Below are positions 1 through 11,512 of a DNA stretch of 39,319 nt, one piece after another. Source of the stretch: Tieghemiomyces parasiticus (lineage: Eukaryota; Kickxellomycota; Dimargaritomycetes; Dimargaritales; Dimargaritaceae); NCBI GenBank assembly GCA_027575765.1, contig JANBPT010000384.1:1-39319 (forward strand), given 5' to 3'. Under the pieces are notes generated by a model that made no database searches, was not told the DNA's origin, and saw only the letters and a list, made by a program, of their open reading frames with translations. A program made the position numbers and the translations under genes. The first letter of the stretch is position 1. Every line of letters starts with the position of its first letter.

Positions 1-158
1 TGCCGCGATCTCCGCAACCCCCGCCCGGCTCACCATCGGGGCACCGAGTCGATTACTACCAACCCCCGACGGGGGCGGCCGTCAGCGACGACGAGGACGA
101 TGACGTACCATTAGCCCTGTACACCACCGACGTGCGGAAGGCCGCCACCCAGCTGTAG
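1..158 (+). CDS. 3' end of an unidentified protein-coding gene (partial, C-terminus only)
   Basis: An open frame runs from base 3 to a TAG stop at 156-158 and enters from outside the window. The 51 visible residues are proline- and glycine-rich at first. They then carry an acidic cluster (SDDEDDDVP) and end in VRKAATQL. The composition looks like a disordered C-terminal tail, and I see no domain that identifies the protein. The frame stays open with coding-like GC-rich third positions, and the sequence after the stop turns into T/C-rich UTR-like DNA. The gene is convergent with the minus-strand F-BAR/RhoGAP gene downstream. This may be a terminal exon; no acceptor site can be judged because the window starts here. 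Confidence 0.6.
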   Translation, partial: PRSPQPPPGSPSGHRVDYYQPPTGAAVSDDEDDDVPLALYTTDVRKAATQL

Positions 159-1350
159 AGGATCTCTGTTCCCTCCCTCCCCATGACCACTCTTTCTGCG
201 ACCTGTATTTGCTATCATCCCTTCGTTTATAGCTTCGGTACCTCCTTGGCCTTCTCCCACTCCTCCGCCTCCCAGCCCCTCTGTGTTTAACCTCTGTGCC
301 TTGGCTTTCTCATACCCTTCCCGCCCCCTATTCTAGACGACGCGTGACTATGGCCTCTATTATCCCTCCCCACCTTCCTAGACACCGACCTCATATCCAT
401 ACGCCCGCCTAGTCCTCCTGCGCTTGTTCGGCCTACGGCCTCATCCTTTGTCTTCGCCCTCCCTCCCTCTCCTGCTCTCCTTTCCTCCTCCTCACTGGGC
501 ATACCAATTTTTGGCTCCTTTCTATCCTTTTGGCCCGCCTGGATTGCACTCTCCTTGCCAACCTCCCACCTACCCCACCTCCTTCTTCCAAATATATCCT
601 GCCTGTAATGCCTAATGAAAAGCTACCCGCCCTGTACGCATCCGTGTTTGACCCAACTTTGTCAAATTATAAGCTAGGGGGGGGTTGTAAGATAAGTCAG
701 TTGACGCTCTTTCACTGGTACACCAATAGCCAAAGATACGGGCGGCTTGGCTAATTCTATTGCAATGTGTCGGTATATGTGCCATTCGAAATTTGAGGCA
801 GGCTGCGTGTCCCAAAGGTATCCGGGAGCTGGAACTAGGCATAGTCTCGTCGCTTCTATGGCCTAGCGATGATGATGGGCTATTCAACGTTTGACCAGTG
901 TTTTAATGTAGCGTCATTGAAGATCTAATTATTAAATATATATATTTTGTTCATATCAGGCCCTGGGTTCGGGAACCATTCCAAGTCAGAAGGGCTGAAC
1001 AGCCATGGTGCCGTTTACACGAGCAAATTATTGAACATGTTATAACGCCTAGATATGACGATCGGAAAAAGAGGGGCTCGTATCATCCCGCCGGACTCAG
1101 TCTCAACGGTCTTTTGCAAAATAAAATAAAATAAAAATGACCACCGTCGGAGGGCGAAAGGAGGGGGGAGATATAATCGGGATAAAAGGGAGAGTGTGAC
1201 ACAGTCACGGACGCACGGAGAGGAGACATTACGTGAGAGCAGCACCACAGGAGCAAAGACTGGAAAGGCGAGAAGAAACGGCCATCAAGGCCCCAAGCAA
1301 GGGTCGTCAGGGAGGGAAGGGGGAGAAAAAGGAGGAGGAGGAGCTATACT
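159..1350. other. Convergent intergenic region, no gene recognised
   Basis: This stretch lies between two convergent genes. It is pyrimidine-rich near 160-560 (3' UTR-like for the plus-strand gene) and AT-rich near 920-960. Short open frames exist on both strands but they are compositionally simple and match nothing I know. No RNA gene, TIR or array was seen. Confidence 0.5.
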
Positions 1351-4166
1351 TCAGCCAAGGGTGGACAGATCGTTGCTGGTGAAGGGCTGGAATAGGTCGT
1401 GGCACGACTCGAGGATCTGTTCGACCACCTTGCACTGCATCTGCATACTGGAGATGGGATTAGCGGTGTCCGGGGCACGGATCAGGGTGGGGCCAAACAC
1501 GATGGCCAGGTTACTGATATTCATCATGTTGACCTTTTGACACTCCTGGATCCGGTACAGGTGCAGGATCATGTGTCGGAGCGTGCTGTAATTGGGTTTA
1601 GGCAGGGTCGCAAGGGCCTGCTGCATGAGCTGCAGCCGCGTCGAGGGGTCCCGTGCCTCCACCGCCTTGGCTAGTGCGTCGTAGAGTTCAACGGGAACCA
1701 GGCCGTTGGGCAGTTCCCGGAAATACAGCTTGAGGAAGCTGGACACGTTGTTCACGTCGAAACTGGCATCCAGCCGCTCAAACTGCGCCACCTTGCCCGT
1801 GGTGTCCAGCTCTTCCTTGAGTTGCTTGACCACCGAGTTCTGGCCGGACAGGCGGTAAATGCCTTCGCTCTTGATGCCGTGCTTCTCGATGAACGCTGTA
1901 CACGTGAGTACGATGAACGGGACCGGTGACTGGTCACGGCCGGTCTGTGCTTCCAACCCAGCCGGGTGGGGGAGCCGTAGCCCCGCTGGCGGGAACGTTG
2001 ACGAGGTGGGCCGTGGGGGCGGGTTGGTCAGGGAGCGGGTCGCCCCCAGGTTGGCGTTGAGGTGGGCCTGGGTGCTCTGTGATAGAACGCCGGCGGCCGG
2101 CGAGTTGGCGCTCTCGGTGGCTTTGAGGGCCCCGAAGGAGGGGAATTCATGGGACAGGTTGCTCACACGCTCGAACCGTTCCTTCCGGCGGCTGACCGGG
2201 GCAGGCGGTGTCCGGGTCAAGTAGTCTGTGAGATCACCCTCGTTGTCGATGGTCTCAACCACGGACAACAGGCCGCCCCGGGGCCCGGGTGGCCGGTTGA
2301 TGGGTGCGATCACCGTGGCGTCGGCGGCAAGGAGGGTCTCGTAAGCCCGCGCGTATTTACCCAGGTGGAGCGAGAGACAGAGGTCGCCCTCTTCAGCGAC
2401 ACTCTTAAGGGCGGTGAGCATGGATGGAAGGAGGACCGAGAAGTAGTCGTGGCGGGCGGCGTTGGTAGAACTCAGTTGTGATCGGTAGGCGTCGCTCGAG
2501 TTTTCTACCTTGTAGCGGGCCTCCTTTTCAGCGCGTTCCAACTGTAGGGGAGGGGAGGGGGGGTATGCCAAGTTACAGTGTAGGAGGTGTTGGGTTAGGG
2601 AAGAGGGGCGAGAGTTGGCAAACCAATACTGTGTGGTAACCAGACCATTTCCGGCGGCCCGATGGGATGGCGGCCTCAATTACTCAAAGTTAAAGACAGA
2701 GTAATACTTACATCGGCTACTGAACTGTCCCGGCCTAGGATCATGGCAACGGTGTTGCTGACCGATTTGGACCGATTCTTGCGGACGCCGGTGTCATTGG
2801 CGGCCTTTTTCTTGAGGATAGCCTTTTCCAGATCCTCGCTGCAGTGGTCATATTTCTCGCGGAACTTGTCCAGGTGTTTCTCGGCGTCGGCCAGGGCCTT
2901 CTTGTGCTTCTGGGAGCTGTCCTTAAGGTGGCGGCGTAGCCGCTCCTTTTCCCGGTACTGGCTGGTCAACTCGTCGGCCATGTCGGTCAGGGTGGTAGTC
3001 AACCGGAGGTGGTTAAGGGCCACGGCTTCATGCAGATCGATCAGGTGGCCCCAGGCATCCCGGTAGGTCCCACCGCGCACGTCCTCTTTGAGCTGGTTCT
3101 TGGCCATGTCCTGGGTCAGTTTGAGCATCCCTTGGCTGTAGGTCTCTTCAATTAAGGCCCGCCGCCGGAGGAAGGTCACGGTATCCTTAGTGGAATTAAG
3201 GGTCTGCCGGACCCGTTCCAGTAGGAGGGCAAAACTGTCGTGGCGTTCGGCTGCGGTGTGGGTAGATGCCGATCCACGGAGCGGACGGGCGTCCGAATCG
3301 GCTGCCGATGAGGTATCCGAGTGGTCCGGTAGCGTGTCGTCCAAGCTAAGTGACGCGGACTTGAGCAGCGGCGCGCCCAGGATACCGGTGGGATGGGTCC
3401 GCACAGGCGAACGTGGTCTTGGACTGGTACCGGGCTCGGCAGCCACGGGTAGAGCCAGGAGATCAGCGCCAGACGCTGCCCCGAGCCCGACCAACGTGTC
3501 AGTGCGTGACTCCTGGGACTTGGCGCCAGGCGAGTCACCCCGAGCGGCCTCAGCGGTGCGCAGGGATCCCGTCGAGCTGGTCGAAGTGGTGAACTTGTAA
3601 CGGCGATGGAATTCGGGGTGCTTCGCCTCGCCACTGGTTTTGGAAGGCGATGGTCGGGTGGGCGGGGAGGGCGGAAGGGACGTCTGCCCGGCGGATGGCC
3701 CAGAGACGAGCTGGTCACTGCTGGCGGCGGCGCGATGGGCGAGGCTCAGGTAGGCCGTGTCATTGGCCGGGGTGGCCTGGCCACCCGAGCCGGGACGGGA
3801 CAATGTGTCGTGGAGGTCACGGGTGGCGGCGGCAGGGCTTTCGACGGGGACCGGCGACGCGAGGGGCGAGTATCGGAGCGGCTGCAAGGGCGGGAGCGGC
3901 GAGGCTGGGATGGACTTAAGAGGTGGCGGTAGCGGGGACGTCGGCCCGTACGGGGTCTGTTTGAGTGAATGGCGTGACCGTGAGCTCTGTAGGCGGTGCG
4001 GGTTGGGCCGCAAGGCTGTCTTGGTCGCGGCTTTACCGGTGCCGTCGGCAGTAGGGTAGGTGTCAACCCCTGTCCGGCTGGCTAGTTCCGAGTACAGGGC
4101 GGTGGAGAACTCGGATGGCGTTGAATCCCCCACATCGATTCGCGGAAGGTGGTTTGGTTCCGGCAT
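1351..4166 (-). CDS. F-BAR and RhoGAP domain protein (Rho GTPase-activating protein, Rgd1/Rga7/Rga8-like)
   Basis: Two exons on the minus strand: 4166-2712 and 2541-1351, with a 170-bp phase-0 intron (donor GTAAGT, acceptor CTACAG). The product is 881 residues. Residues 1 to about 305 are Pro/Ser-rich and probably disordered. About 308-555 is an F-BAR domain, a membrane-bending coiled coil, beginning at RHDSFALLLERVRQTL and crossing the intron. About 690-865 is a RhoGAP domain with the arginine finger in GIYRLSG (R715), the KLYFRELPNGLVP motif and NISNLAIVFGPTLIR. In yeasts this architecture (Rgd1/Rgd2, Rga7/Rga8) inactivates Rho/Cdc42 GTPases at the cortex and division site. The start is the first ATG after an in-frame stop; a short upstream exon cannot be excluded. 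All catalytic motifs look intact. Which Rho protein it acts on cannot be read from sequence. Confidence 0.95.
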
Positions 4167-6408
4167 TTGCGCAGAAGCGTTGTGGTGGTGGGGTCGGAAT
4201 GGGGAGCGCTAGGGCGAAAGGTGGGCCGGAGGGTGCTATTAGGACGCCGCAGAGACAATACCAAGCCTGTTGGGTGTTGCCGGGCCGGGATGGAAGGAGG
4301 AGGAGGGGGGCGAAACTTTGCGGCTGACGCTGGGGGCGGAGGAAGTCGGTTCGTATTTGGTAGTACGGGCGGAGCGTATAAAGGAGAAGGAAGTTGACTG
4401 TCGGCCGCCGAGTGAATAGGTGGAGCCGTGATAGGCCGGTACAGTGAGGAAGAGGCGCTGCAACCCACCAAGCCGCTCTGAAGTGGTGTGGGAGACTTGG
4501 AGATGGGCGGGGTGAATGTTGTGGCAGGCTGACTACTGAAACGCAGGCAGGCAGACAGTGGGGGGCGAGGCGAGGTGGCGGGGTCTGATGCTAGCGATGT
4601 ATGCTGCACCGGCAAGACCGGGGCTGGCTGCGAGGTTTAAAATTGCACCCGGCGGGCTGAACAATGCTGGCCGCGGGAGGGGCAATTGGACTGGGCACTT
4701 AGAGGTGCTTGGGATCCTCTGGTCGGGATGGCGCGGAGGCGTTGATGCAATAGGGCGAATGTGGAAGGGGTACCGTGATGAGTAGGGCGACAAGGGTGGG
4801 TGTAGGAAGGTCAAGGAGCAAGATGCGCGGGAAGGGGCCTGACAATGGTCAAAGGGGTGGGTGGGCTGCCGATGCTGGGGTAAGGTCCTAAAAGCTGGGC
4901 GAGGCGCAGCTGAGTGGTTCTGATGTAGCAAACAAGATAGAGGCGCGAGGAGGCACCAGGAACGTGCAGAGAGCGAGAGGCCATAAGTGGGGAGTATGCC
5001 GGGCGAGTCCAGGGCGAGGAAACTATGCACATAGCGGTCGTACGGCGGGCAAGGGGGGTGAGGGGGCGCTGCCAGAGCACGGGGAGTGAGGGACAGGGAG
5101 GGCGGCGGGCAGACGGTCATCGTATCAATGCAACGCGCGAGACCCTGCAAGAACAGTGCGGCGTGGGCTACCATTCGCTCGCCGGGAATGATGGGCGGGA
5201 GGTGTTGCCCGGCCCTATGGACGGCGAACAAAAGGAACAACCAGCCCCTCTCGCCCACGTTCTAACCTTTACCGCTCTTTTGGCGCGCCCTCCTCAGCCG
5301 CAAGCGCCATGGCCGAAAAAGTTAACCCGTGGGCTGGCATGTCCCGGCGCATACTAAAAATACCATGATTGGCCAACCCCTTCTTCACATCATCATGACC
5401 AGCAACAGCAGGTGCGCGGTAAATGAAGAATGGAGGGCGGGTGGAGGGATAACAATGGTGCGTGGGGAGAGGGGGCTGGCGGGCCGATCCCAGGCCGAAT
5501 AAAGTGATCACTGTAGAGTATATCTGGCGGGGCTGGGTTTGGGACGAGGACACGGGCCAGCTGTGTGAATGTCGTCGGAATAGCCGACTGGTCACCGACA
5601 AACGCCAACCCAGGCCGCTAGCGGTGACATTCGGGCCTCGCAAGCGCAACTGGACGGGTCGCCCTTTGAGTATATTTAGCCCTAGGCATAGTTCTAAAGG
5701 CCCGGACAGTTTTAGGGTATATCGTCCCAGCTAACCATTTGCTACTTCGGCGTGCATTGAGGAAGCGCGACTGGTTAGAGCAATTATTTTTGACGACCAC
5801 TCACAGCAGGCCTCTAGCCGTCTCCTATTCCGGCAGTCCCGAGGTCTCTTCCGTAGCTACCTGGACTTGCCTCCACACCTTCCACCGTCACTCCTCTCCC
5901 CCCAGGGATCTGATAGATCGGCCCTGCCGGCCGGCTGACAAAGGGATGCTCGGCGATGGTGATTTCCGATGGCTAGGCTTTTGTGGCCCGGGTGGTCCAT
6001 TAGGCCGTCTGCAGCCCTCCTGCTCTCTCGCCATCCCGACGGTCCTTGCTGGCGGCACATAATTCTTCAGTGCCACTCACTCAGATCACAATCGACTCTA
6101 GCCAAATATGTGCCACCCCAAACCTTGGCGCCTTCTTCCAAGTGGGTAGGGGATACTAATGGCCTGATTCATAGACATAGGCACTTAGCGACAAGTACGA
6201 TCTGTGATATATTACTGTCAGCCATTTAGCAAGTGGCTGGAAACACGGACGGGAAGCGAGTAAACTAAGCTTGGGCGGTATATCCCTCTCCACCTGCGTC
6301 CAACTCATGAGGGGCATTACATTGAGGGGTGTGGAAAGTGTCGGTGCGGGCAAAATCACCCGGTCATATGTAGAACCTGGGTATTTACAGCGTTAACCCG
6401 GGATGTGT
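4167..6408. other. Intergenic region, no gene recognised
   Basis: This is the promoter side of the F-BAR/RhoGAP gene and the 3' side of the minus-strand gene at 6409-7189. Long open frames on the minus strand near 4533-5258 are proline/serine/histidine-rich and have no domain, so I read them as chance frames in C-rich DNA. A well-placed ATG in good context (GCGCCATGG, about 5308) opens only about 20 codons and leads to no recognisable exon. Confidence 0.4.
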
Positions 6409-7189
6409 CTAGCTCGAACTCCCCCCTTCGATAGTCTGCAAGTCCCCGAGACTACCAGCCGATATAACCCTCTCGTTCTGCAAATCAAGCTCAAAATAGA
6501 TTCCGCTCTTGTCATCGCCGGGGGTACCGCGGTAGACCAGGATGTAACTGGCCTGTGGGTTATTAGCCAAAAACTGCGGGGGATCGGGTAATTTGGGGGC
6601 CGCAGTATGCACTTCGCCTTTGCCTATCCCACCAATACCGTGCGGCCGTCGCGGTGCCGTCGACAGGGCGTCCGAGGGGGTATCCATGCTTGTGTCGTGT
6701 TGTGCCTGCGTTTCCGATGACAGCGAGGCCGGGGCGGACTCGATTATCACCGGGCCGGGCATAAGACTGGCACCCAACGTTCCGTGCGGATAGAGCTGGC
6801 CCTGGCGGCCCGGGTACAGCTGGTCGGGTTGGCCGAGCTTGCTCAGGATGCAGGCCGCTGGGGTACCCTGATCACCGAAGGCATGTAGGACATTCTGCAT
6901 AGGTAGGTATGGTGGAATGGGGCGCACTGACAACAAGCGCAGGTTAGCTCCACCGCATAGTGAAATACCTAAAGTGAGGATTAAATCCGCCACTAATGAA
7001 AATAAGAGTACTGCTTATTAACAATAAAATACTCATCTACGGCTCGAGCATCCCGGCGCTGGCCGTACAACAGTTTCTACTAACCTTGAGACAGACCTGC
7101 ATCTCTTGACCCGGGCCTGCTGTGGTTACTGCAGAGGCCTCAGAGCGCAGCTTATGGTAAACCTGGGCAGCATTATCCTGATTCGCCAT
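6409..7189 (-). CDS. Conserved-looking protein of unknown function, two exons
   Basis: I do not recognise this gene firmly. A first exon at 7189-7085 (35 codons, starting MANQDNAAQVYHKL) ends at AAG|GTTAGT. The second exon, 6894-6409, follows an ACCTATGCAG acceptor in the matching phase 0. The intron is 190 bp and the product 196 residues. The N-terminal part is mixed-charge. The middle (about residues 80-140) is low-complexity, rich in Ser, Ala, Pro and Gly. The C-terminal part (QASYILVYRGTPGDDKSGIY, then FELDLQNERVISAG) has an alternating pattern suggesting beta strands. This layout, with ILSKLGQPDQL, then MPGPVII, then YILVYRG and YFELD, faintly recalls an uncharacterised fungal family with a Y-x-V-Y-x-W-R-G and Y-x-x-F-x-V-D signature. 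That resemblance is from memory and weak. Matching phases across the intron support a real gene. Confidence 0.65.
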
Positions 7190-9028
7190 ATTTGGCGATT
7201 GGGTGTGGTCTAATCAATGCGGGGAAGGGGGGAGTGTACAATGCACAGTGTTGGAGTATGTCAAAATTGGATGCAAGTAGTTAAAAAAAATAGAGCTAAA
7301 TATTGGAGAGTGGGGGGGGGAGTAGCAGCTTGGCGCAGTTGGGCAGAATTACAGGAGTGTCCATATCAAGGAGGTAAGGCTTAGCGTTGCGCCTTTTTTA
7401 CATGGAAAGGCGCAGCCACCTCAACATCACTCTGATCTATGGCGTCAGAAGCCGGGCGGCAAGTGTAGAATGGTCCCAATGCCAAGAGGGTGGTAGGTGC
7501 CTGGCCTATAGCGTATGACAGGAAGAAAATGGCGCGGATATGTCGCAGTGGCACGACGGAAAGCTGACCACCGGCGAAGTGGATCTACTCTGATGCAGGC
7601 ATTAGGTTTGCGATCTTTGCTTACGGATCTTGTTTCGGTCAATAAGCTTATACTGTCTAAAGTAGAGATAAAATTTGGGATGAAAATGAACATCCTCAAA
7701 CTGGGGTGATCAAGGGATAATATCAACCATGTGAAATGAAGGAACCCCGAACCACAGGTGAAGGGCCGCCTTCTAGAGCCACGGATCAGCAAGCTGTTGT
7801 GCTAAGCATCAGTCTAGTCCGCTGGAGATGTCGCTTACCGTAGTTTCGTACTTAGTAGTCCTCCTTCCCAAAGTAAGCGCCAGCAACCCCTCCTCCCCAC
7901 CCCGAGGAAAAGGAAAAGTGGAAGGCGGGCTAACACAACGAAAGGAACAGGACAGTGAGTTTGATCGGAAAGGTTACACGCCGCTCCCGCACGCTCTCTC
8001 CTCCTCCTCGATCTCTCGTCTTCCCCGCCCCCTATCGACTAGTCTGTACCTCCTACCATCCGTCCCTCTTTCAGACCAAGGGATGTGGGTGTGGTGGCAC
8101 TAGAAGTCAACTATACTGGCCAGCATATCTTTGGAAGAGAATGTATGAATCTAGTGGGTATCTGGACAATATATGAGGTGGGGTTGTCAGTGTGATAAAA
8201 ACGGGTGCTGCTTGGTGACACCCTTTGTCATTCGCTCAGCAGTATAGAATATTGGTAAATGACCCCCTCCGAAACAGTGATTTCATACAGCTGTCCTGAT
8301 TCTAGTCAGTTATACGTACCGACACGGTCCGTGTTTGGCGTGCAGTCGATAGCTCTATAAAAAACCACCGTCTACGAGCAGATGGGCCAAGCTGAAGATA
8401 TGTGGCGGGGGAGGGGGTTTCGCCGCCACCCCCCTTCAGTTCGAAGCAGGCCGGACGTAGTTTCTGATACTACTCTCCATGTCGGCTTTCGCGACTCAAC
8501 CCTTTCTCCGTCCGGACCTTCATTGCTCCTACCGAAGCAACTCAATGTGCATATGGCCGTTCACGCGCTGAGAACCGTACTACCTAATCGTCGTAATCTG
8601 TGCTACCATCACCACCATCACCTCGCTCCCTCCCCTCTCTAGTTTCCCCTCATCTTCAGCTGCGGGCGGTCCAAAAGCAACTTGACGACGTTGGTGTGCA
8701 CCCTGGCCACGGGGACACACTTCCCCCCTATTTCCCTCCCTTATTATCTCTCACCCTCACCGGCCTACCGTCCTAAATGAGGGGTCCGTCCAGTGTCAAA
8801 GTCAGCGGCAACCCTGGTTGTGTTTTACTCACGTATTCGTCACACCCATCTGTGCAACTTTGAGGGTTTTATAGCCTGGATTGGTTGTTTTATCGGTAGC
8901 ATTATGGATTTTACTCATACGGCCACAGTTGTATGAAGGTCAGCGCACGTCGCGGAGCAGAGTGGCCCTGTACCGTCGAGAGGGGGGAATGGGCATATCC
9001 GTTCAGCCGCCTTGCGCCATGTCGAATC
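7190..9028. other. Intergenic region, no gene recognised
   Basis: This lies between the start of the minus-strand gene at 7189 and the promoter of the small secreted peptide. The frames on either strand (for example minus 7445-7792 and plus 8382-8642) are short and show no domain, signal peptide with a continuation, or paired splice sites. The DNA is locally AT-rich around 7240-7320 and 8150-8380. Confidence 0.4.
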
Positions 9029-9037
9029 TATATAAAA
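9029..9037 (+). promoter_or_regulatory. TATA box of the small secreted peptide gene
   Basis: TATATAAAA lies about 130 bp upstream of the ATG at 9164, followed by a C/T-rich stretch (about 9050-9100) suited to transcription initiation. It is the only strong TATA element near this start. An upstream ATG at 9150 lies between it and the main start. Confidence 0.5.
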
Positions 9038-9163
9038 ATGACCTTGCGGACCTTCCTCTTGATTCTTCATCACCACTCTTCTGCTGCCACCCGTTTGAAA
9101 TTATTATTTACTGCCTAATCCCGCTCCATCGCCTTATACCAGCTCTTTCATGACTCAACCATC

Positions 9164-9379
9164 ATGCACCGCATCCCGCTGATCTCCCTTGCCGTCCTTG
9201 TGGCTCTCGTGGGTTCGACTTTCGCCGCTCCCGCTGATCCTTCGTCCGCTGCCACTGGCAAGCCCCTCCCTTGCCGCCCTGACGGGGGTGAGATCGACGC
9301 ACTCAGGATGGGCCCTAGAAAGGCCCAGAAACCTACCCAGGGCCCTAGAAAAGCCATTAAGGTCAAGGGCACCAAGTAA
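9164..9379 (+). CDS. Small secreted basic peptide (71 residues), unknown function
   Basis: A single uninterrupted frame of 71 codons. The first 22 or so residues form a clear signal peptide: a basic start (MHRIP), a hydrophobic core (LISLAVLVALVG) and a plausible cleavage site after STFA. The mature part is about 49 residues, has one cysteine, and ends in a basic tail with two near-repeats, GPRKAQKP and GPRKAIKV, finishing KGTK. No family is recognised. The short length, secretion signal and repeats fit an effector-like, antimicrobial-like or processed secreted peptide, but no activity can be inferred. The start is chosen because the signal peptide begins there and the context ATCATG is acceptable; an ATG at 9150 in another frame overlaps it. 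The gene is convergent with EMC10. Confidence 0.6.
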   Translation: MHRIPLISLAVLVALVGSTFAAPADPSSAATGKPLPCRPDGGEIDALRMGPRKAQKPTQGPRKAIKVKGTK

Positions 9380-9604
9380 CCCTACCCACCTCCAACTGCA
9401 CGATACTCACTACCCGTGAGGGGTCCACCCACCCTTTATCAACATTTAAGACCATCCTAACCGTTCGATCATAATTACACTATAAACAGCATCGGGAGTA
9501 TTTTAACTTGCACTAATTGAATTGTATAGTAACTTGTAGGCTGAAGCGGGAGGGGACTCATCAATCCATCGGCGGGGAACATAGGCAAGACAGGTGCGAC
9601 AACC

Positions 9605-10990
9605 TTAGCGTCCACCCGATCGCGGTGCACTCGGGCGGTCGCCCTCGCCTTCGCCGCCACCGACGGGAATCAGCGTAAGCAGCATGAGGGGTAGGATAAT
9701 GTACCAGTATTTGACAATGAAACTCTTGGACTCCTCCTCCTTCTTGTCTGTCCCAGGTTGCCCATCCGACGGTATGCGCTGCACCAGCCTGGGGCTGTCG
9801 AAGAAGAGAGAGGACAAGTGTAGGGTGAGGGGGGAAGCGGTTGCGGTAGGAAGTGGGCGAACGGTAAGCATCCATGTGGTGCAAACAGTGGGTAACGTAT
9901 ATAAATTCACCCGGTGTAGGAGGGGAGGGGGGCGCTCGTGTAGCAGTCGATTGGCCTTTACTCGGAAGCTCTCTTCGCACAGCTAAGTTGTCCAACAGTG
10001 TAATGCCAGTGGTATACCATGGAAACGAGTAGGGGGGAGAGGTGTCTGCTAAGCTAGAGCTACAATCCGTCCTTCATCCCCTAAGCCAATAGTACTTACG
10101 TTGGGCCAGCACTTGGGCGGATAGCGACGGCGGTAAAGTTCAGGTCGACTGTGTGAGGGTTAGCGGTGGTGGTTTCGCTGATCAAGCAGCGGACAGCCTC
10201 CCCGGCGTAAAACTCCGTAGATATCACGTCGTCCTGTTCATTAAGGTTGAACACCAATTGGGCGGGATTGGTATCATCGGCGCTTAACTGGCAGGCTGGG
10301 GCGAACGATAGATAGGTCTCCGGGGTCGCAGCCTTTCTGACAAGACCCACCGCGTACCACGACGCGGCCGAGTCGCTGGCCACCCGGGCACCGTTAGGGT
10401 CGGTGGGGAGGAGGCCTCGGCTGGCGGCCGCACGGTCCAAAGCCTGAATTTCAGCGGTAGCAGCCGCCACCTCCGCTTTGGTAGAGACAAACTCGGCGCG
10501 GACTTGGCCGGGGATCACGGTCACCTCGCCTCGTTTCAACCAGTTCTGGTGGGGGCCAGCACTAGTGTCCAGGGACAGAGGCTCCGAGAAATATACCGAC
10601 CATTGCCGGCTCTACAGATCGCCAGATACGCAGGATAAGGGGAAGGTGGGGGGATAGGGGAGTTCACGGGTGTGAAGGAAAAGGTATAAAGGTATCCGGG
10701 GTTAGAAGATTTAAGCGATATACACAAGATTGGGTTCGCAGACACTCCACTACTACTGGCAAAGTTGAGGAGCTACTCCGTGCAGCGTCCATAATAATGC
10801 GGTCTCCGTCGTAAAGCCAGAGGCTGGTCGCAGGATGCGTGTCAGGGCATCGTGTTCCATAGAGGACAGAGCGGGTCTGTAAGGGGATAACTCCTACCTG
10901 GCTACCATCCACTGCGGCATCCCTCGAAGCCCGGGCCACCGTGAAGAACAGAGCTGCGATCGTGCTGGCCAGAAGTGTTGGAGTCCGCAT
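9605..10990 (-). CDS. EMC10: ER membrane protein complex subunit 10 (EMC10)
   Basis: Three exons on the minus strand: 10990-10898, 10611-10100 and 9794-9605. The donors are CAG|GTAGGA and AAC|GTAAGT, and the acceptors CTGTAG and CGACAG; the product is 264 residues, close to the roughly 260 of animal EMC10. Residues 1-22 are a signal peptide. A lumenal beta-sandwich domain starts near WSVYFSEPLSLD and continues through LKRGEVTVIPGQV. A C-terminal transmembrane helix is introduced by the family hallmark KSFIVKYWYIILPLMLL, followed by a Gly-rich cytosolic tail. EMC10 is a lumenal, membrane-anchored subunit of the EMC insertase, which inserts tail-anchored and multipass proteins into the ER. The last two joins are phase-perfect (AC|C). 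The first donor is less certain: the frame stays open past it, and a GTATAT donor at 10723 would give about 322 residues. The shorter form is preferred on length. Confidence 0.85.
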
Positions 10991-11512
10991 GTCGCTGGGT
11001 GTGGTAGTTGCGAAAAAGGGAATGAGGGAAAAGGGAAGTACGACCAGGGAGCGGTACCGCTGGCTAATTTCTAGAATGAGTTTAGATGGGGGCTAAGATT
11101 TACAGGTGCTACATATGTCCCATGTCAGCGGCATAGCAAAATGGCTAACGGTAGTCATCAACGGGTGCCTCGACGCTCCCTCTCGTTGGGTCACCCTGTA
11201 GAGGGAGGGGGGAGAAGGGATCATGCCCGGCCTATGGCTTTCCTTGCCCTCACACCTTTTTAAAAGCATGTTTATGGGTTGGAGAGCGGTCTTTGATGTA
11301 AATGCTCACCAAGCGGGATATCAAGCCGGTGGCACACGCGAACACGGCTTTAACATAGTGAATAAATTGTATTTAATCATCAATAAGTGTCATATGGCGT
11401 GTTCGAAACATGATAGCAGAAAGGCAAGTAAATGGGGGGCGTTCAAAGGGAGGATTAAGTCAAGACTGTACATAAGTGATATAGGTGTGGAATAGGGAGG
11501 GGGATTGAGTTT
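10991..11512. other. Intergenic region between EMC10 and the PH-domain gene
   Basis: This stretch is upstream of EMC10 and downstream of the PH-domain gene, both on the minus strand, so it should hold the EMC10 promoter and the PH-gene terminator. A 90-codon plus-strand frame (11223-11495) shows no domain. No RNA gene was seen. Confidence 0.4.

Noticed and set aside
2676..2711. Read-through C-terminus of the F-BAR exon (VSITLSLTLSN)
   Set aside because: It is intronic sequence after a GTAAGT donor; the F-BAR helix continues in the next exon.
4533..5258. 241-codon minus-strand open frame upstream of the F-BAR/RhoGAP gene
   Set aside because: Composition is Pro/Ser/His/Leu-rich with no domain, several overlapping frames are open at once, and there is no splice or promoter support; typical of C-rich noncoding DNA.
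5308..5367. ATG in excellent context opening MAEKVNPWAGM
   Set aside because: Only about 20 codons before a stop, with no credible donor and no recognisable continuation.
10877..10897. 21-bp GT...AG stretch in EMC10 that could be read as a micro-intron
   Set aside because: Far shorter than any intron in the window; the same GT is better used as the donor of a 286-bp intron.
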